Positions 7,747-16,633 of a DNA stretch of 36,090 nt are shown in pieces. The stretch is from an uncultured Clostridia bacterium. Lineage in GTDB: Bacteria > Bacillota > Clostridia > Christensenellales > Borkfalkiaceae. The notes under the pieces are model-generated. The model ran no database searches. It was not told the origin of the DNA and saw nothing but the letters and a program-made list of their open reading frames with translations. The stretch spans positions 1-36,090 of the forward strand of contig CANQSR010000018.1 of the NCBI GenBank assembly GCA_947626575.1, in the 5' to 3' direction. Made by a program: the position numbers and the translations under genes. Each line of letters begins with the position of its first letter. The stretch's first letter is position 1.

Positions 7747-9099
7747 TTATTGTGTGTTTCTCTGCTTGCGCCTGTGCCGCCTTACGAGGATGACGATGAC
7801 GACGGCGGCGATGGCAATGAGCGGCACGGACAGGAAAACGATGAAAAGCGCGCGGTAAAAGATATCGAAGATATCCTCCTCATAGGCGATCTCCCCGCCC
7901 GAAAAGGCGAGTTCGCCGAGGGGCAACGGCCCCTCATAGACGTATGTCCCGTCCGCCTCTTGTCCGAAGGGGAGCGTCGGGTCCCCGAAAACGTCGGCGC
8001 GGACGGTGCATACGAATTCCGCGCGCTCCGAACCCGTGAACGCCCATGCGGGCGCGGGCGAGAAGCTGTAATACAGGGAGCGGTAGGCGTCGGGATAGAC
8101 GGGGCCCGTAAACACCGCCTCGGCGCGCTCCCCCGCGGGGACGGTCAGCGAGATCTCGCGCATGCGCCGGAGCAGCGAGGCGTCCAGCCGCGCGGGAACG
8201 GAATAGACGAGGCCGTATTCATTCGCGGAATCTTTGAGATAGCGCACGGCCGCGTTGTACCAATCTGCTTCGCCGACCCCTTCGGGGCGGCTCGCCTGCA
8301 CATATGCGCCGAAATTCAGCTCTTGCGTCTCTTGCTCTACCGACGCGGGGACTTCCGTCTCCTCTCCGCCCCAGATACCCACTTCTGCCACGGCGCAGGC
8401 AGAAATTTCGGGGGTCTCCCCCGCGCTCACGAAGGACATCTCCGTATCCCCGCCGAAATACACCTCGCACCTGCCGTCCGTCACGCCCGCGCGGTACATT
8501 TCGCCGAGGAAAATGCGCGTGCGGTTGGGGTTGTAGGTGAGGGTGAGTTTGAGGATGGCATTTTGCTTTTCGGAGGTCATATCAAAGACATGGGTATGGC
8601 ATACGAGGTCTGATGCGTAAAATTCATCGGGGATCTCCGTATCCGAGAGGAGGCGGTATTCCCCTCCGTATTCCCATCCGCCGTAATAGGCATAGCGCAG
8701 CGCGGCGGGAACTTCTGCGCCGCCGACGGTCTCCGAATATTTTTCCGCATCGTCGAGGTCATGGTATGTAAGAAAGCCGGGGAGCGGGGCCGCGCGCACG
8801 AGGCGCAGGGTGAGGTCGTTCTCCGTGGGATTGAACAGGGTATATTTGACGGATGCGGACGTCGCGTAACTTGCAAGCGTTTCGGCAGAGAGTCCCTGCC
8901 CGTTATAGACGTCGGTGACGGAGATATCCAGCTCCGCCTTTTCGAGGACGGCCTGCGTCTCCGCGGCGGGAGCGGGCAGAACGAAGGGCGTCCCCTCCGC
9001 ATAGGGATAGTCGCCCACGGCCGCCGACGCCCTCTGCACGGACGCCATGGGCATTGCGGCCAACACGAGCGGCAACAAAATTGCGATGATTTTTTTCAT
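7747..9099 (-). CDS. Secreted/one-TM anchored protein, unknown function
   Basis: A protein of 450 residues that I do not recognise. It begins with a clear signal peptide (MKKIIAILLPLVLAAMPMASVQRASA, likely cleavage after an Ala-x-Ala) and ends with one hydrophobic helix (about 412-437) followed by VRRHRRKQRNTQ. That predicts a large extracytoplasmic domain anchored by a C-terminal helix, basic tail inside. The ectodomain is rich in Tyr, Glu and aromatic turns and has no evident catalytic motif. The start follows AAGGAG with good spacing. The gene is alone: ecfA1 begins downstream behind its own promoter, and a repeat-filled gap of over 470 bp lies upstream. A lipid- or carbohydrate-contact role would be a guess. 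Confidence 0.85.
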   Translation of the reverse strand: MKKIIAILLPLVLAAMPMASVQRASAAVGDYPYAEGTPFVLPAPAAETQAVLEKAELDISVTDVYNGQGLSAETLASYATSASVKYTLFNPTENDLTLRLVRAAPLPGFLTYHDLDDAEKYSETVGGAEVPAALRYAYYGGWEYGGEYRLLSDTEIPDEFYASDLVCHTHVFDMTSEKQNAILKLTLTYNPNRTRIFLGEMYRAGVTDGRCEVYFGGDTEMSFVSAGETPEISACAVAEVGIWGGEETEVPASVEQETQELNFGAYVQASRPEGVGEADWYNAAVRYLKDSANEYGLVYSVPARLDASLLRRMREISLTVPAGERAEAVFTGPVYPDAYRSLYYSFSPAPAWAFTGSERAEFVCTVRADVFGDPTLPFGQEADGTYVYEGPLPLGELAFSGGEIAYEEDIFDIFYRALFIVFLSVPLIAIAAVVIVILVRRHRRKQRNTQ

Positions 9100-9221
9100 A
9101 TTTTCTCCTTATGTTTGGCATGTAGTAGAAAACTCGCCGCCCCCGTGAGGGGAGAATGACGCTTTTCCTTGGCGCCCCTGTGAGGGGAGCCGGCGAGCGG
9201 AAGCGAGACTGAGGGGTTCCG

Positions 9222-9300
9222 CGTCATTCCGAACGGAGTGAGGAATCTCGCTTTGAGATTTCTCGTCGCTTCGCTCCTACTTCGCCTGCGGCTCGTGACG
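9222..9300. repeat. Palindromic dispersed element (GTCATTCCGAA family)
   Basis: Begins CGTCATTCCGAAC and ends CTCGTGACG, with an inner GAGGAATCTC / GAGATTTCTC pair. It is a diverged member of the 70-75 bp family seen intact at 22558, 22837, 26166 and 26320. Confidence 0.7.
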
Positions 9301-9345
9301 CGCTTAGATTACAATAGAAGCCTCGCGCGGTCGAAATGACGTGCG

Positions 9346-9464
9346 GGGACAGCGAAGGATCCCGAATTACGAAGTCCGTTTCTACAATACTTGGTCGCAG
9401 TAAGATTCTTCGCGGATGAACAATTCGTTGAAAGTCAAACTTATTCGGCTCAGAATGACGCTTT
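9346..9464 (-). repeat. Dispersed 120-bp element, inverted copy
   Basis: The reverse complement aligns along its whole length with 22347-22470, sharing blocks CAACGAATTG, ATCCGCGAAGAATC, GCGACCAAG, ACGGACTTCGTA and TTCGGGATCCTTCGCT. By eye identity is roughly 80 percent. There is no ORF or protein signal. Confidence 0.75.
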
Positions 9465-9572
9465 TCCTCGCCGACCCTATGAGGGCTTATCCCAATCATT
9501 CTGTGGTTGAAAGTATGGTAACACCGCTTTGCATTTTTGTCAAGAAATTTCCGTAAAACTTCAACTTTGCCA

Positions 9573-9601
9573 TTGACTTTATAAAGAAAATGTACTATAA
9601 T
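9573..9601 (+). promoter_or_regulatory. Sigma-A promoter for nifJ
   Basis: TTGACT (9573-9578), a 17-bp spacer, TATAAT (9596-9601). The predicted start site near 9608 lies downstream of the ATG at 9590, which rules that ATG out and supports translation from 9677. Confidence 0.9.
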
Positions 9602-9676
9602 AAAAACATCGGCAGAAGGCGTGTCTTTTGCCGTGCGAAAAAATTCGGTAATTCTATTTTTTATGGAGGTTTTTTG

Positions 9677-12600
9677 ATGACTAAGATGACGATCGACGGC
9701 AATACCGCCGCCTCGCATGTCGCGTATGCCTTCTCGGAAGTTGCGGCGATCTACCCCATCACCCCTTCGTCCCCTATGGCGGAATCCGCCGACGAATGGG
9801 CAACGCAGGGCCGTTTGAACATGTGGGGGCAAAGGCTCCGCATCACCGAGATGCAGTCCGAAGGCGGCGCCGCGGGCGCAGTCCACGGCTCCCTCTCCGC
9901 AGGCGCGCTCACCACGACGTACACCGCCTCGCAGGGGCTTCTGCTCATGATCCCCAACATGTATAAGATTTCGGGCGAACTTCTCCCCATGGTCATGCAC
10001 GTCTCCGCGCGCGCGCTCGCCGCACATTCCTTGAATATATTCGGCGACCACTCCGACGTGATGGCTTGCCGCCAGACGGGCTTTGCGATGCTCGCGAGCT
10101 GCTCGGTGCAGGAGGTCATGGACCTCGCCACCGTCGCGCATCTTTCCACGCTCCGCTCCCGCGTTCCCTTCCTCAGCTTCTTCGACGGCTTCCGTACCTC
10201 CCACGAGGTCTCCAAGATCGACGCCATCGACTATGACGAACTCAAAGCCCTCTTCGATAAGAAGGGCCTCGCCGCCGACGTCGCCGCCTTCAAGGCGCGC
10301 GCGCTCAACCCCGAACACCCCGTCCAGCGCGGCACCGCGCAGAACGGCGATACCTACTTCCAGAACAGGGAGACGGCCAACAGCTACTATCTCGCCACCC
10401 CTGCCATCGTGCAGGAGATGATGGACGAGGTCTCCGCGCTCACGGGAAGAAGCTATCACCTCTTCGATTACGTCGGCGCACCCGATGCGGAAGAAGTCAT
10501 CGTCATCATGGGTTCGGGCGCAGAGACGGTGGAGGAATCCATCAACAAGCTCAACGCGCAGGGCAAGAAATACGGCCTCATCAAGGTCCGCCTCTACCGT
10601 CCCTTCGTGGCCGATGCCTTCATCGCAGCCATCCCCAAGACGTGCAAGAAGATGGCCGTCCTTGACAGGACCAAGGAACCCGGTTCCCTCGGCGAACCCC
10701 TCTATCTCGACGTCTGCACCGCGCTGCTTGAAAAGGGCGTCGCGGGCATCAAGGTCGTCGGCGGCCGCTATGGCCTCGGCTCCAAGGAGTTCAACCCCTC
10801 CATGGTCCTCTCCGTCTACAAGAATCTCGAAAAGGACGAGCCCAAGAACCACTTCACCGTGGGTATCTTCGAGGATGTGACGAACAGCTCACTCGATTTC
10901 TCCGAGAAGTTCGATGCCGCGCCCGCAGGCTCCACTTCGTGTAAGTTCTACGGCCTCGGCTCGGACGGCACCGTCGGCGCCAACAAGAACTCCATCAAGA
11001 TCATCGGCGACCACACCGATATGTATGCACAGGCATACTTCTTCTATGACAGCAAGAAGTCGGGCGGCATCACCGTCTCCCACCTCCGCTTCGGCAAGAC
11101 GCCCATCCAGAGCGAATATCTCATCGACGCGGCCGACTTCATCGCCTGCCACAATCCTTCCTATGTCATCCGTTACGATATGACGACCGACCTCAAAGAG
11201 GGCGGCTCCTTCCTGCTCAACGCGCCGTGGACGACGGTGGAGGACCTCGATAAGAACCTGCCCGCCAAGATGAAGAGAACGCTTGCCCAAAAGCACGCCA
11301 ACCTCTATGTCATCGACGCCATCTCCATTGCGCGCGGCCTCGGCCTCGGCGGCAGGACCAACACCATTTTGCAATCTGCATTCTTCTATATCAACGAGCA
11401 GATCATGCCCTATCCCGACGCCGTCGATTATATGAAGAAGATGGCCTATAAGTCCTTTGCGAGAAAGGGCGACGCCGTCGTGCAGATGAACTACAACGCC
11501 ATCGACTCCGCAAAGGCGCACCTCGTGAAGATCGAGATCCCCGCTTCGTGGGCGACCGCGACGGAAGGCGCAGAGATGGTGAAACTTGCCGATAACGATT
11601 ATTTCCGTTCGGTCATCGCGCCCATCCTTGCGCTCGAAGGCGATAAACTTCCTTCCTCCGCGTTCAATGCGGATGGCTCCGTTCCCACGGGTACCACCAA
11701 GTTCGAGAAGCGCGGCGTGGCCGTCACCGTTCCCGCATGGAACATCGATAAGTGCATCCAATGCAACCAATGCTCCTTCGTCTGCCCGCACGCGTGCATC
11801 CGCCCCTACCTCGTCGCCGACGGCGCCGAAAAGCCCGCGGAATTTGCCACCAAACCCGCCCTGCAAGCCAAGGGCTATACCTTCCGCGTGCAGGTCTCCC
11901 CGCTCGACTGTATGGGTTGCGGCGTCTGCGCCGAAGTCTGCCCCGTCAACAAGAAGGCGCGTGCCGACGCCGAAAAGAACGGCGCCAAGGCCGATCCCGC
12001 CGCTTGCGCGCTCAACATGGTGCCGTTTGCCAACCTCGAAGAGGTCGAGGCGAAGAATTGGGAATTTGCGCAGACGTTGCCCGACGTTCCCAAGGAAGTC
12101 ACCGAGAAGATGGCAGAAGTCAAGAAGTCGCAGTTCACGCCTTCGCTCTTCGAATTTTCGGGCGCGTGCGCCGGTTGCGGCGAGACCCCCTATGTGAAGG
12201 TCCTCACCCAGCTCTTCGGCGACAGGATGATCGTCGCCAACGCAACGGGTTGCTCCTCCATCTACGGCGGTTCTTCCCCCACCTGCCCTTACACCGTCAA
12301 CAAGCAGGGCCACGGTCCCGCATGGGCCAACTCCCTCTTCGAGGACAACGCGGAATTCGGCTATGGCATGAACCTCGCCTATAAGGCAAGAAGAGGCGCG
12401 CTCGCAGAAAAAGTGCAAAAGCTCGCAGAAATGTGGAAAGAGTATCCCGAATGCGAGAAGATCTTGAACGATTGGGTCGCCAACATGGATGACGCCGAAG
12501 GCAGCAAGACGGCTTCCGCCGCGCTCATTGCAGACCTCGAAGGCTGCAAGGCGGAGTGCGAAGGCGAAGAGCTTGACCTCGTGAACGAGATCCTCGCCGA

Positions 12601-13264
12601 TAAAGATTGCCTCGTGAAGAAGTCCTTCTGGATCATCGGCGGCGACGGCTGGGCATACGATATCGGTTACGGCGGCCTCGACCACGTACTCGCATCGGGC
12701 GAGGACGTCAACGTACTCGTCCTCGATACCGAGGTCTACTCCAACACGGGCGGACAGGCGAGCAAGTCCACCCCCATCGGCGCGGTGGCGAAGTTCGCTT
12801 CCGGCGGCAAGCGCGTGAAGAAGAAGGATCTCGGCATGATCGCGGCCTCCTATGGCTATGTGTACGTTGCGCAGTGCGCGATGGGCGCCGACCAGGCCCA
12901 GCTCGTGAAGGCATTGAAGGAAGCCGAGGCCTACCACGGCCCGTCGCTCGTCATCTGCTATGCGCCCTGCATCAACCACGGCATCAACATGACGCGTTCG
13001 CAGGCCGAAGAGAAGAGCGCCGTCGAGTGCGGTTATTGGCAGCTCTACCGCTATAATCCCACGCTTGCGGCGGAGGGTGGCAATCCCTTCACGCTCGATT
13101 CCAAGGATCCCACGGGCGACTATCAATCCTTCATCCTCGGCGAGACCCGCTATGCTTCCCTCAAAAAGACGCAGCCCGCCGTCGCGGAAGAACTCTTCAA
13201 GAAGACGGAAGAGAGTTCCAAGGAGCGTCTCGCCGGCTACAAGAAGATGGCAGGAAGAGAGTAA
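9677..13264 (+). CDS. nifJ: Pyruvate:ferredoxin (flavodoxin) oxidoreductase
   Basis: PFOR oxidatively decarboxylates pyruvate to acetyl-CoA and CO2, passing electrons to ferredoxin or flavodoxin, central to anaerobic fermentation. The protein has 1195 residues, as expected for the single-chain homodimeric enzyme. In order: pyrimidine-binding domain with YPITPSSPMAE near residue 30; domain II and the CoA-binding region; two 4Fe-4S motifs, CIQCNQCSFVCP (about 693) and CMGCGVCAEVCP (about 744); a third cluster/TPP region starting CAGCGETPY (about 831); TPP motif GGDGWAYDIGYGG (about 988) and SNTGGQASKSTP. The start at 9677 follows GGAGGT at 9665-9670. The gene stands alone between promoter 9573-9601 and terminator 13300-13337. 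Codon use is strongly biased, suggesting high expression. Confidence 0.98.
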   Translation: MTKMTIDGNTAASHVAYAFSEVAAIYPITPSSPMAESADEWATQGRLNMWGQRLRITEMQSEGGAAGAVHGSLSAGALTTTYTASQGLLLMIPNMYKISGELLPMVMHVSARALAAHSLNIFGDHSDVMACRQTGFAMLASCSVQEVMDLATVAHLSTLRSRVPFLSFFDGFRTSHEVSKIDAIDYDELKALFDKKGLAADVAAFKARALNPEHPVQRGTAQNGDTYFQNRETANSYYLATPAIVQEMMDEVSALTGRSYHLFDYVGAPDAEEVIVIMGSGAETVEESINKLNAQGKKYGLIKVRLYRPFVADAFIAAIPKTCKKMAVLDRTKEPGSLGEPLYLDVCTALLEKGVAGIKVVGGRYGLGSKEFNPSMVLSVYKNLEKDEPKNHFTVGIFEDVTNSSLDFSEKFDAAPAGSTSCKFYGLGSDGTVGANKNSIKIIGDHTDMYAQAYFFYDSKKSGGITVSHLRFGKTPIQSEYLIDAADFIACHNPSYVIRYDMTTDLKEGGSFLLNAPWTTVEDLDKNLPAKMKRTLAQKHANLYVIDAISIARGLGLGGRTNTILQSAFFYINEQIMPYPDAVDYMKKMAYKSFARKGDAVVQMNYNAIDSAKAHLVKIEIPASWATATEGAEMVKLADNDYFRSVIAPILALEGDKLPSSAFNADGSVPTGTTKFEKRGVAVTVPAWNIDKCIQCNQCSFVCPHACIRPYLVADGAEKPAEFATKPALQAKGYTFRVQVSPLDCMGCGVCAEVCPVNKKARADAEKNGAKADPAACALNMVPFANLEEVEAKNWEFAQTLPDVPKEVTEKMAEVKKSQFTPSLFEFSGACAGCGETPYVKVLTQLFGDRMIVANATGCSSIYGGSSPTCPYTVNKQGHGPAWANSLFEDNAEFGYGMNLAYKARRGALAEKVQKLAEMWKEYPECEKILNDWVANMDDAEGSKTASAALIADLEGCKAECEGEELDLVNEILADKDCLVKKSFWIIGGDGWAYDIGYGGLDHVLASGEDVNVLVLDTEVYSNTGGQASKSTPIGAVAKFASGGKRVKKKDLGMIAASYGYVYVAQCAMGADQAQLVKALKEAEAYHGPSLVICYAPCINHGINMTRSQAEEKSAVECGYWQLYRYNPTLAAEGGNPFTLDSKDPTGDYQSFILGETRYASLKKTQPAVAEELFKKTEESSKERLAGYKKMAGRE

Positions 13265-13299
13265 ATCCCGATACCATGTCCGGGGGCAACCCCCTCGGA

Positions 13300-13337
13300 G
13301 CGCAAAAAAACGGCCCCGCTGGGCCGTTTTTTTGCGC
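13300..13337 (+). terminator. Bidirectional rho-independent terminator after nifJ
   Basis: The stem ACGGCCC/GGGCCGT with a 4-nt loop is flanked by an A-run on the left and seven T on the right, and the symmetry extends out to GCGC on both sides. It sits 36 bp past the nifJ stop and works in principle on both strands. Confidence 0.93.
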
Positions 13338-13360
13338 TCATTAAGTTATGGGAAGGGTTT

Positions 13361-13510
13361 TGAAACCCCTCTGTCTCGCTAACGCTCGACATCTCCCCTA
13401 TAAGGGGCGACGAGACCTGCCCCCTTTAAGGGGGGAGGCGACGTTGCCTCCCCCTATTTCGCAGAAATGGGGGGAGGGTAGGGTAGGGTAGGGGGCATCC
13501 ACCTTCCCCC
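13361..13510. repeat. CCCC/GGGG-rich dispersed repeat debris
   Basis: Contains short inverted units such as CTCCCCTATAAGGGG and a GGGTAGGGTAGGGTAGGGGG tract (around 13476-13496). The first part resembles 20720-20765 in inverted order (GGGTTTCGAAACCC-like boundary, TGTCACGAG, CCCCTTTGAGGGG). No gene. Confidence 0.55.
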
Positions 13511-14329
13511 CTAAACGATCAAGTCGAGCCAGAGAGAGAGGCAGGACAGGATGAGCAAATACAGCGCAAACCACTTATAATTCGCGCGCGCCATGAGCTT
13601 TTTCATGAGTTTGAGCGCAAAATAGCCGCTGATCGCGGCCGCCGCCACGCCGAGCGCAATGCCCAAGATCCCCGCCGCGCCGCCCATCCCCGCGAGCATG
13701 GCGGGGTCTTTCACCGCACCGGCCGCACCGAGGACGACGCTTCCCAAAATGACGGGAATACTCATGAGGAAGGAGAACACAGAGACCTCTTCCACCTTCC
13801 CGCCCGAAACCACGCCTGCCGCGATCGTGGAACCGCTCCGCGAAATGCCGGGGATGATGGCGACGGCCTGCATGAGGCCCATGGCCGCGGTCTGCCCCCA
13901 TCCGAGCGTGCGGGCGCGCTTGCGTTTGGAGGCGGCGAGTTCGCAGACGAGCAGCATGGCCGCCGTCACGCCGAAGGCGGCGGCGATATATAAGACGCCG
14001 TGCGGACCCGCAAAGAGCGCGTCTACACGGCCGCCCAAAAACAGCCCCGCAAGCCCCGCGGGAACTGTTGCGGCGGCGAGCATGAAGAGCCGTTTATAAG
14101 GTCTGTGAAAGAGGGCGCAGATCTCGCGCCGAAAGACAACGGCCACGGCGATAAGCGTGCCGAAGTGCAGCATGATGCTGAGAAAGGTCATGCTCCCATC
14201 TTCGAGGGAATACCCCAACAGCCTCTGCAAGAGCGCGAGATGCCCCGAAGATGAAACGGGCAGGAACTCTGTGAGTCCCTGCACCGTACCAAGGAATATA
14301 CATTTTAAGATCAGTTCGATCGGCTTCAT
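13511..14329 (-). CDS. uppP: Undecaprenyl-diphosphatase UppP (BacA)
   Basis: Integral membrane enzyme that dephosphorylates undecaprenyl pyrophosphate so the carrier lipid can be reused for peptidoglycan; it also confers bacitracin tolerance. About 272 residues, typical length. Conserved motifs are GLTEFLPVSSSGHLAL (with the Glu and His-containing active-site region) and IPGISRSGSTIAAGVVSG. Around eight hydrophobic helices span the chain. I chose ATG at 14329; an in-frame TTG directly before it is possible. The ribosome site is poor. It follows the parvulin lipoprotein gene by 26 bp, so it is probably cotranscribed with it. Confidence 0.96.
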   Translation of the reverse strand: MKPIELILKCIFLGTVQGLTEFLPVSSSGHLALLQRLLGYSLEDGSMTFLSIMLHFGTLIAVAVVFRREICALFHRPYKRLFMLAAATVPAGLAGLFLGGRVDALFAGPHGVLYIAAAFGVTAAMLLVCELAASKRKRARTLGWGQTAAMGLMQAVAIIPGISRSGSTIAAGVVSGGKVEEVSVFSFLMSIPVILGSVVLGAAGAVKDPAMLAGMGGAAGILGIALGVAAAAISGYFALKLMKKLMARANYKWFALYLLILSCLSLWLDLIV

Positions 14330-14355
14330 CAAGCGAAGGAGCCGCGCGTCAAAAG

Positions 14356-16524
14356 TCAGTCGCCAAGGCTTTTGAGGTCGGCGAAGCGGTCCTCATAGAT
14401 GGTCGAGCAGTCGTCGATATAGCGGTCGATGGCATCCGATTGCAAGTTGGAGGAGAACGTACTCACCGCCGTGGACTTCAAGCTCTCATAGTAAAGATAC
14501 GAGAAGGTCCCCTCTTTCTCGCGGTCCTCCCATGTGAAGGTGAACGCGTTCTTTTCTGCAACCGCCGCATCGCGGAAGGAGAACGTGCAATAGATGATGT
14601 GCCAACCGTAATCGGTGGGAACGACCGCATAGCTGCCTGCGCCGTTCTTGACGACTTGCTGTGCCGCATACTCGAACTCGGACATATACGACGTCTTGTA
14701 CGGGGAGACGGAGTAGCCGAGGTAGGAATTGAGGCCCGCCGTATCCGTATTGTACGCGAAGGAAAGTTCGTTTATGATGGAAAACGCCTTATTTTCATCG
14801 CTATCTTTGAGGAAGATCTCGTTCGCGTCGTAATAATGATCGCTGTCGTTTCCGATGAATTGCGTCACCTTGCCCATCTCATAGATGAAGGACTCATAGT
14901 TGACGTCGCCCTTCTTGTGGATGACGGCGCCGCTCTCATCCTTCACGTCCTCGGTGTAGTAGTAATTCTCGTTGGTGAAGTAATCCGAGGGGGCCTCTTT
15001 GGTTACCGTAACGCCAAGGCCTGCCTTCTCCAAATAGCCCTTCATCTCGTCGAGGAAGCCGCCGATATTTATCTTGTTGGGCGTGATCTTATATTCCGTC
15101 TCGCCGTCCTTCTCCGTCTTTTCCACTTTCCCGTTGAAGGTATACTTGCCGTAATAATTTTTGAGGGTCTCATACTTGGCCGTCTCGCCCTCTTTCGCCT
15201 CGGTGAAGCTGTTCTCGAAGAAGAGATACTTGCGCTCCGCCGCGCTCTCCGCATCCGCGCCCGTGTAGGCATCCGTGCCGCCCTCGAAGGAATAGTCCTC
15301 TTCGCCCGTGAACCACGTTTCGCGCTGGTCGGTCGCGAGGAGTCCCTTCAAAAGGTGGGCGCGCGCCGCGAAGTGGTTGCCCTCTTTGTCGCCGAGGTCG
15401 CTCGAATATTCGCTGAGCTGCTGGGTCTGCAACTGCGAGAAGGGAAGCAGGATGTTGATGACGAACCCGTAATCGGGATTGTTATTATAGGGCGCAAGCA
15501 CGAAGGAAGTATCGTTCATGCCGTCGAGCGCCGTCTCGAAGGAGGAGCGGTCGGCGCCATAGCTGCTTTTGTTGGAGGCGAGGTCCTTGTTGAACTGTTC
15601 CACCGCCGTCTCCTGTTTGATCTTGCTCTCGGTCTCCTGTTCGAACTTATCGTTCAGCTTGTCGATGAGGGCGGCCTCATAGGCGGACTTCTTCTCGGTC
15701 TTGAAGTAAGACGTGTTTTCGAGATCGCTCGGATTATCGTCCTTTGTGATGAGGCTGTTGTTTTTGAGGCTCGCGAGGAAGTTCACATACGCCTTCTTGC
15801 GCGTCGTGGGGGTAGAGCCGTCGAGCTTCTCGTATTCGCCGAGCTGCTGGTTGTCCTCATGGCCCGTATAGATGCCGTAGTTGTTGGTGTAGTAGTCCTC
15901 GGCCTCCGTCTCCGCGCCCGTGGGGAGCGTGCGGACGGTGACGGTAGATTCGCTATCGCCGTCCTCGGCGAGGTCGATGAAGCCCTGCTCGGAGGAATCG
16001 AGGGTATTGTTGATGCTCTTTTTGAGGTCATAAAGCGCCTTATCGCGCTCGGCGTCGGTGAGGAAGTATTCGAGGCCCGCGATCTCGCCGTCGATGCCCG
16101 TCGCGGCGCCGACTTTCTGCTTGTATCCGTTTACCGAATATTTATTCCCGTCCTTATCGCCGTTTTCGACGAGGTAGACCTTGGCGTATTGCACGAATAC
16201 CTGCCGCGAGACGAGCGACTGCGCGATGGCATCGAAGATCTGGGAGAACGACCAGCCGTACTGTTGCTGGGCGCTGTAACCGCTTGACAGATAGTATGCG
16301 ATCATGTCGCGCTTGGAAATGGTGCTGGGGGTGATGATTTCCTTGTAATCCGCGAACTCTTTCCCTTCACTGAAATCCTCACTGCGGCTGAGATCGACCT
16401 CGGCGATGGTCTGGGCATAGTCCTTGGTGATGTTGGTGGTCGTGAGCGCATCGCACCCCGCGAGCGTTCCGCAGGCCATTGCCGCGGCAAGAACTATGGC
16501 GACCGCTTTCTTTTTACTCTTCAT
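14356..16524 (-). CDS. Lipoprotein with C-terminal parvulin-like (PpiC/SurA/PrsA) domain
   Basis: Predicted extracytoplasmic foldase. The start at 16524 gives MKSKKKAVAIVLAAAMACGT followed by LAGCD, a lipobox signal peptide; it has a GGAG site and lies downstream of a promoter at 16588-16616, which excludes the longer reading beginning at 16653. The protein has 722 residues, much longer than PrsA (about 290). The N-terminal part resembles a SurA-type chaperone region; the middle is Lys/Asp/Glu-rich and lacks a motif I know. Near residue 600-670 the pattern YMSEFEYAAQQVVKNGAG followed by YAVVPTDYGWHIIYC matches the parvulin fold (F..AA..L..G, YGWHII). The neighbour upstream is mfd; a prolyl isomerase after mfd is common in Clostridia. 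Activity of the isomerase domain is not certain. Confidence 0.85.
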   Translation of the reverse strand: MKSKKKAVAIVLAAAMACGTLAGCDALTTTNITKDYAQTIAEVDLSRSEDFSEGKEFADYKEIITPSTISKRDMIAYYLSSGYSAQQQYGWSFSQIFDAIAQSLVSRQVFVQYAKVYLVENGDKDGNKYSVNGYKQKVGAATGIDGEIAGLEYFLTDAERDKALYDLKKSINNTLDSSEQGFIDLAEDGDSESTVTVRTLPTGAETEAEDYYTNNYGIYTGHEDNQQLGEYEKLDGSTPTTRKKAYVNFLASLKNNSLITKDDNPSDLENTSYFKTEKKSAYEAALIDKLNDKFEQETESKIKQETAVEQFNKDLASNKSSYGADRSSFETALDGMNDTSFVLAPYNNNPDYGFVINILLPFSQLQTQQLSEYSSDLGDKEGNHFAARAHLLKGLLATDQRETWFTGEEDYSFEGGTDAYTGADAESAAERKYLFFENSFTEAKEGETAKYETLKNYYGKYTFNGKVEKTEKDGETEYKITPNKINIGGFLDEMKGYLEKAGLGVTVTKEAPSDYFTNENYYYTEDVKDESGAVIHKKGDVNYESFIYEMGKVTQFIGNDSDHYYDANEIFLKDSDENKAFSIINELSFAYNTDTAGLNSYLGYSVSPYKTSYMSEFEYAAQQVVKNGAGSYAVVPTDYGWHIIYCTFSFRDAAVAEKNAFTFTWEDREKEGTFSYLYYESLKSTAVSTFSSNLQSDAIDRYIDDCSTIYEDRFADLKSLGD

Positions 16525-16551
16525 ACATGTACTCCGTACGGAATTTTCTCG

Positions 16552-16569
16552 CGCGCGCCGAAGCGCGCG
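16552..16569 (-). other. UUCG-tetraloop hairpin in the leader of the parvulin lipoprotein
   Basis: On the minus strand the arms CGCGCGC and GCGCGCG enclose a TTCG loop, an exceptionally stable C(UUCG)G hairpin. It lies between the predicted start site (about 16581) and the ribosome site. No T-run follows, so it is not a terminator; it may stabilise the 5' end of the mRNA. Confidence 0.7.
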
Positions 16570-16587
16570 TTCTATCGAGCTCTCTCT

Positions 16588-16616
16588 ATTATAAACCATT
16601 TGCGCGAATTGTGCAA
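16588..16616 (-). promoter_or_regulatory. Sigma-A promoter for the parvulin lipoprotein-uppP unit
   Basis: The minus strand reads TTGCAC (16616-16611), a 17-bp spacer and TATAAT (16593-16588). It overlaps the region just after the mfd stop (16634), so this gene can be transcribed independently of pth-mfd. Confidence 0.85.
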
Positions 16617-16633
16617 ATAATTCTCGGTGAAAA

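Larger units (their letters stand above)
9100..9572. other. Repeat-filled intergenic region
   Basis: This gap holds dispersed repeats rather than genes: a CCCC-rich fragment (about 9140-9220), a palindromic GTCATTCCGAAC-type element (9222-9300) and an inverted copy of a 120-bp element also found at 22347-22470. The long minus-strand ORF starting here and running into nifJ is an artefact of the nifJ reverse strand. Confidence 0.7.

Noticed and set aside
9590..9676. N-terminal extension of nifJ starting at ATG 9590
   Set aside because: The ATG lies upstream of the promoter -10 box at 9596-9601, and GGAGGT plus the family N-terminus point to 9677.
9224..10852. 542-aa minus-strand ORF opposite nifJ
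   Set aside because: It is the reverse strand of the biased nifJ codons; no ribosome site, and nifJ has complete domain evidence.
10889..13126. 745-aa minus-strand ORF opposite nifJ
   Set aside because: Same codon-bias shadow; translation is a Val/Gly/Asp/His-rich pattern without a domain.
14440..16287. 615-aa plus-strand ORF opposite the parvulin lipoprotein
   Set aside because: Leu/Val/Arg/Glu-rich shadow of the opposite strand, no start signals; the minus strand has a lipobox, promoter and parvulin motif.
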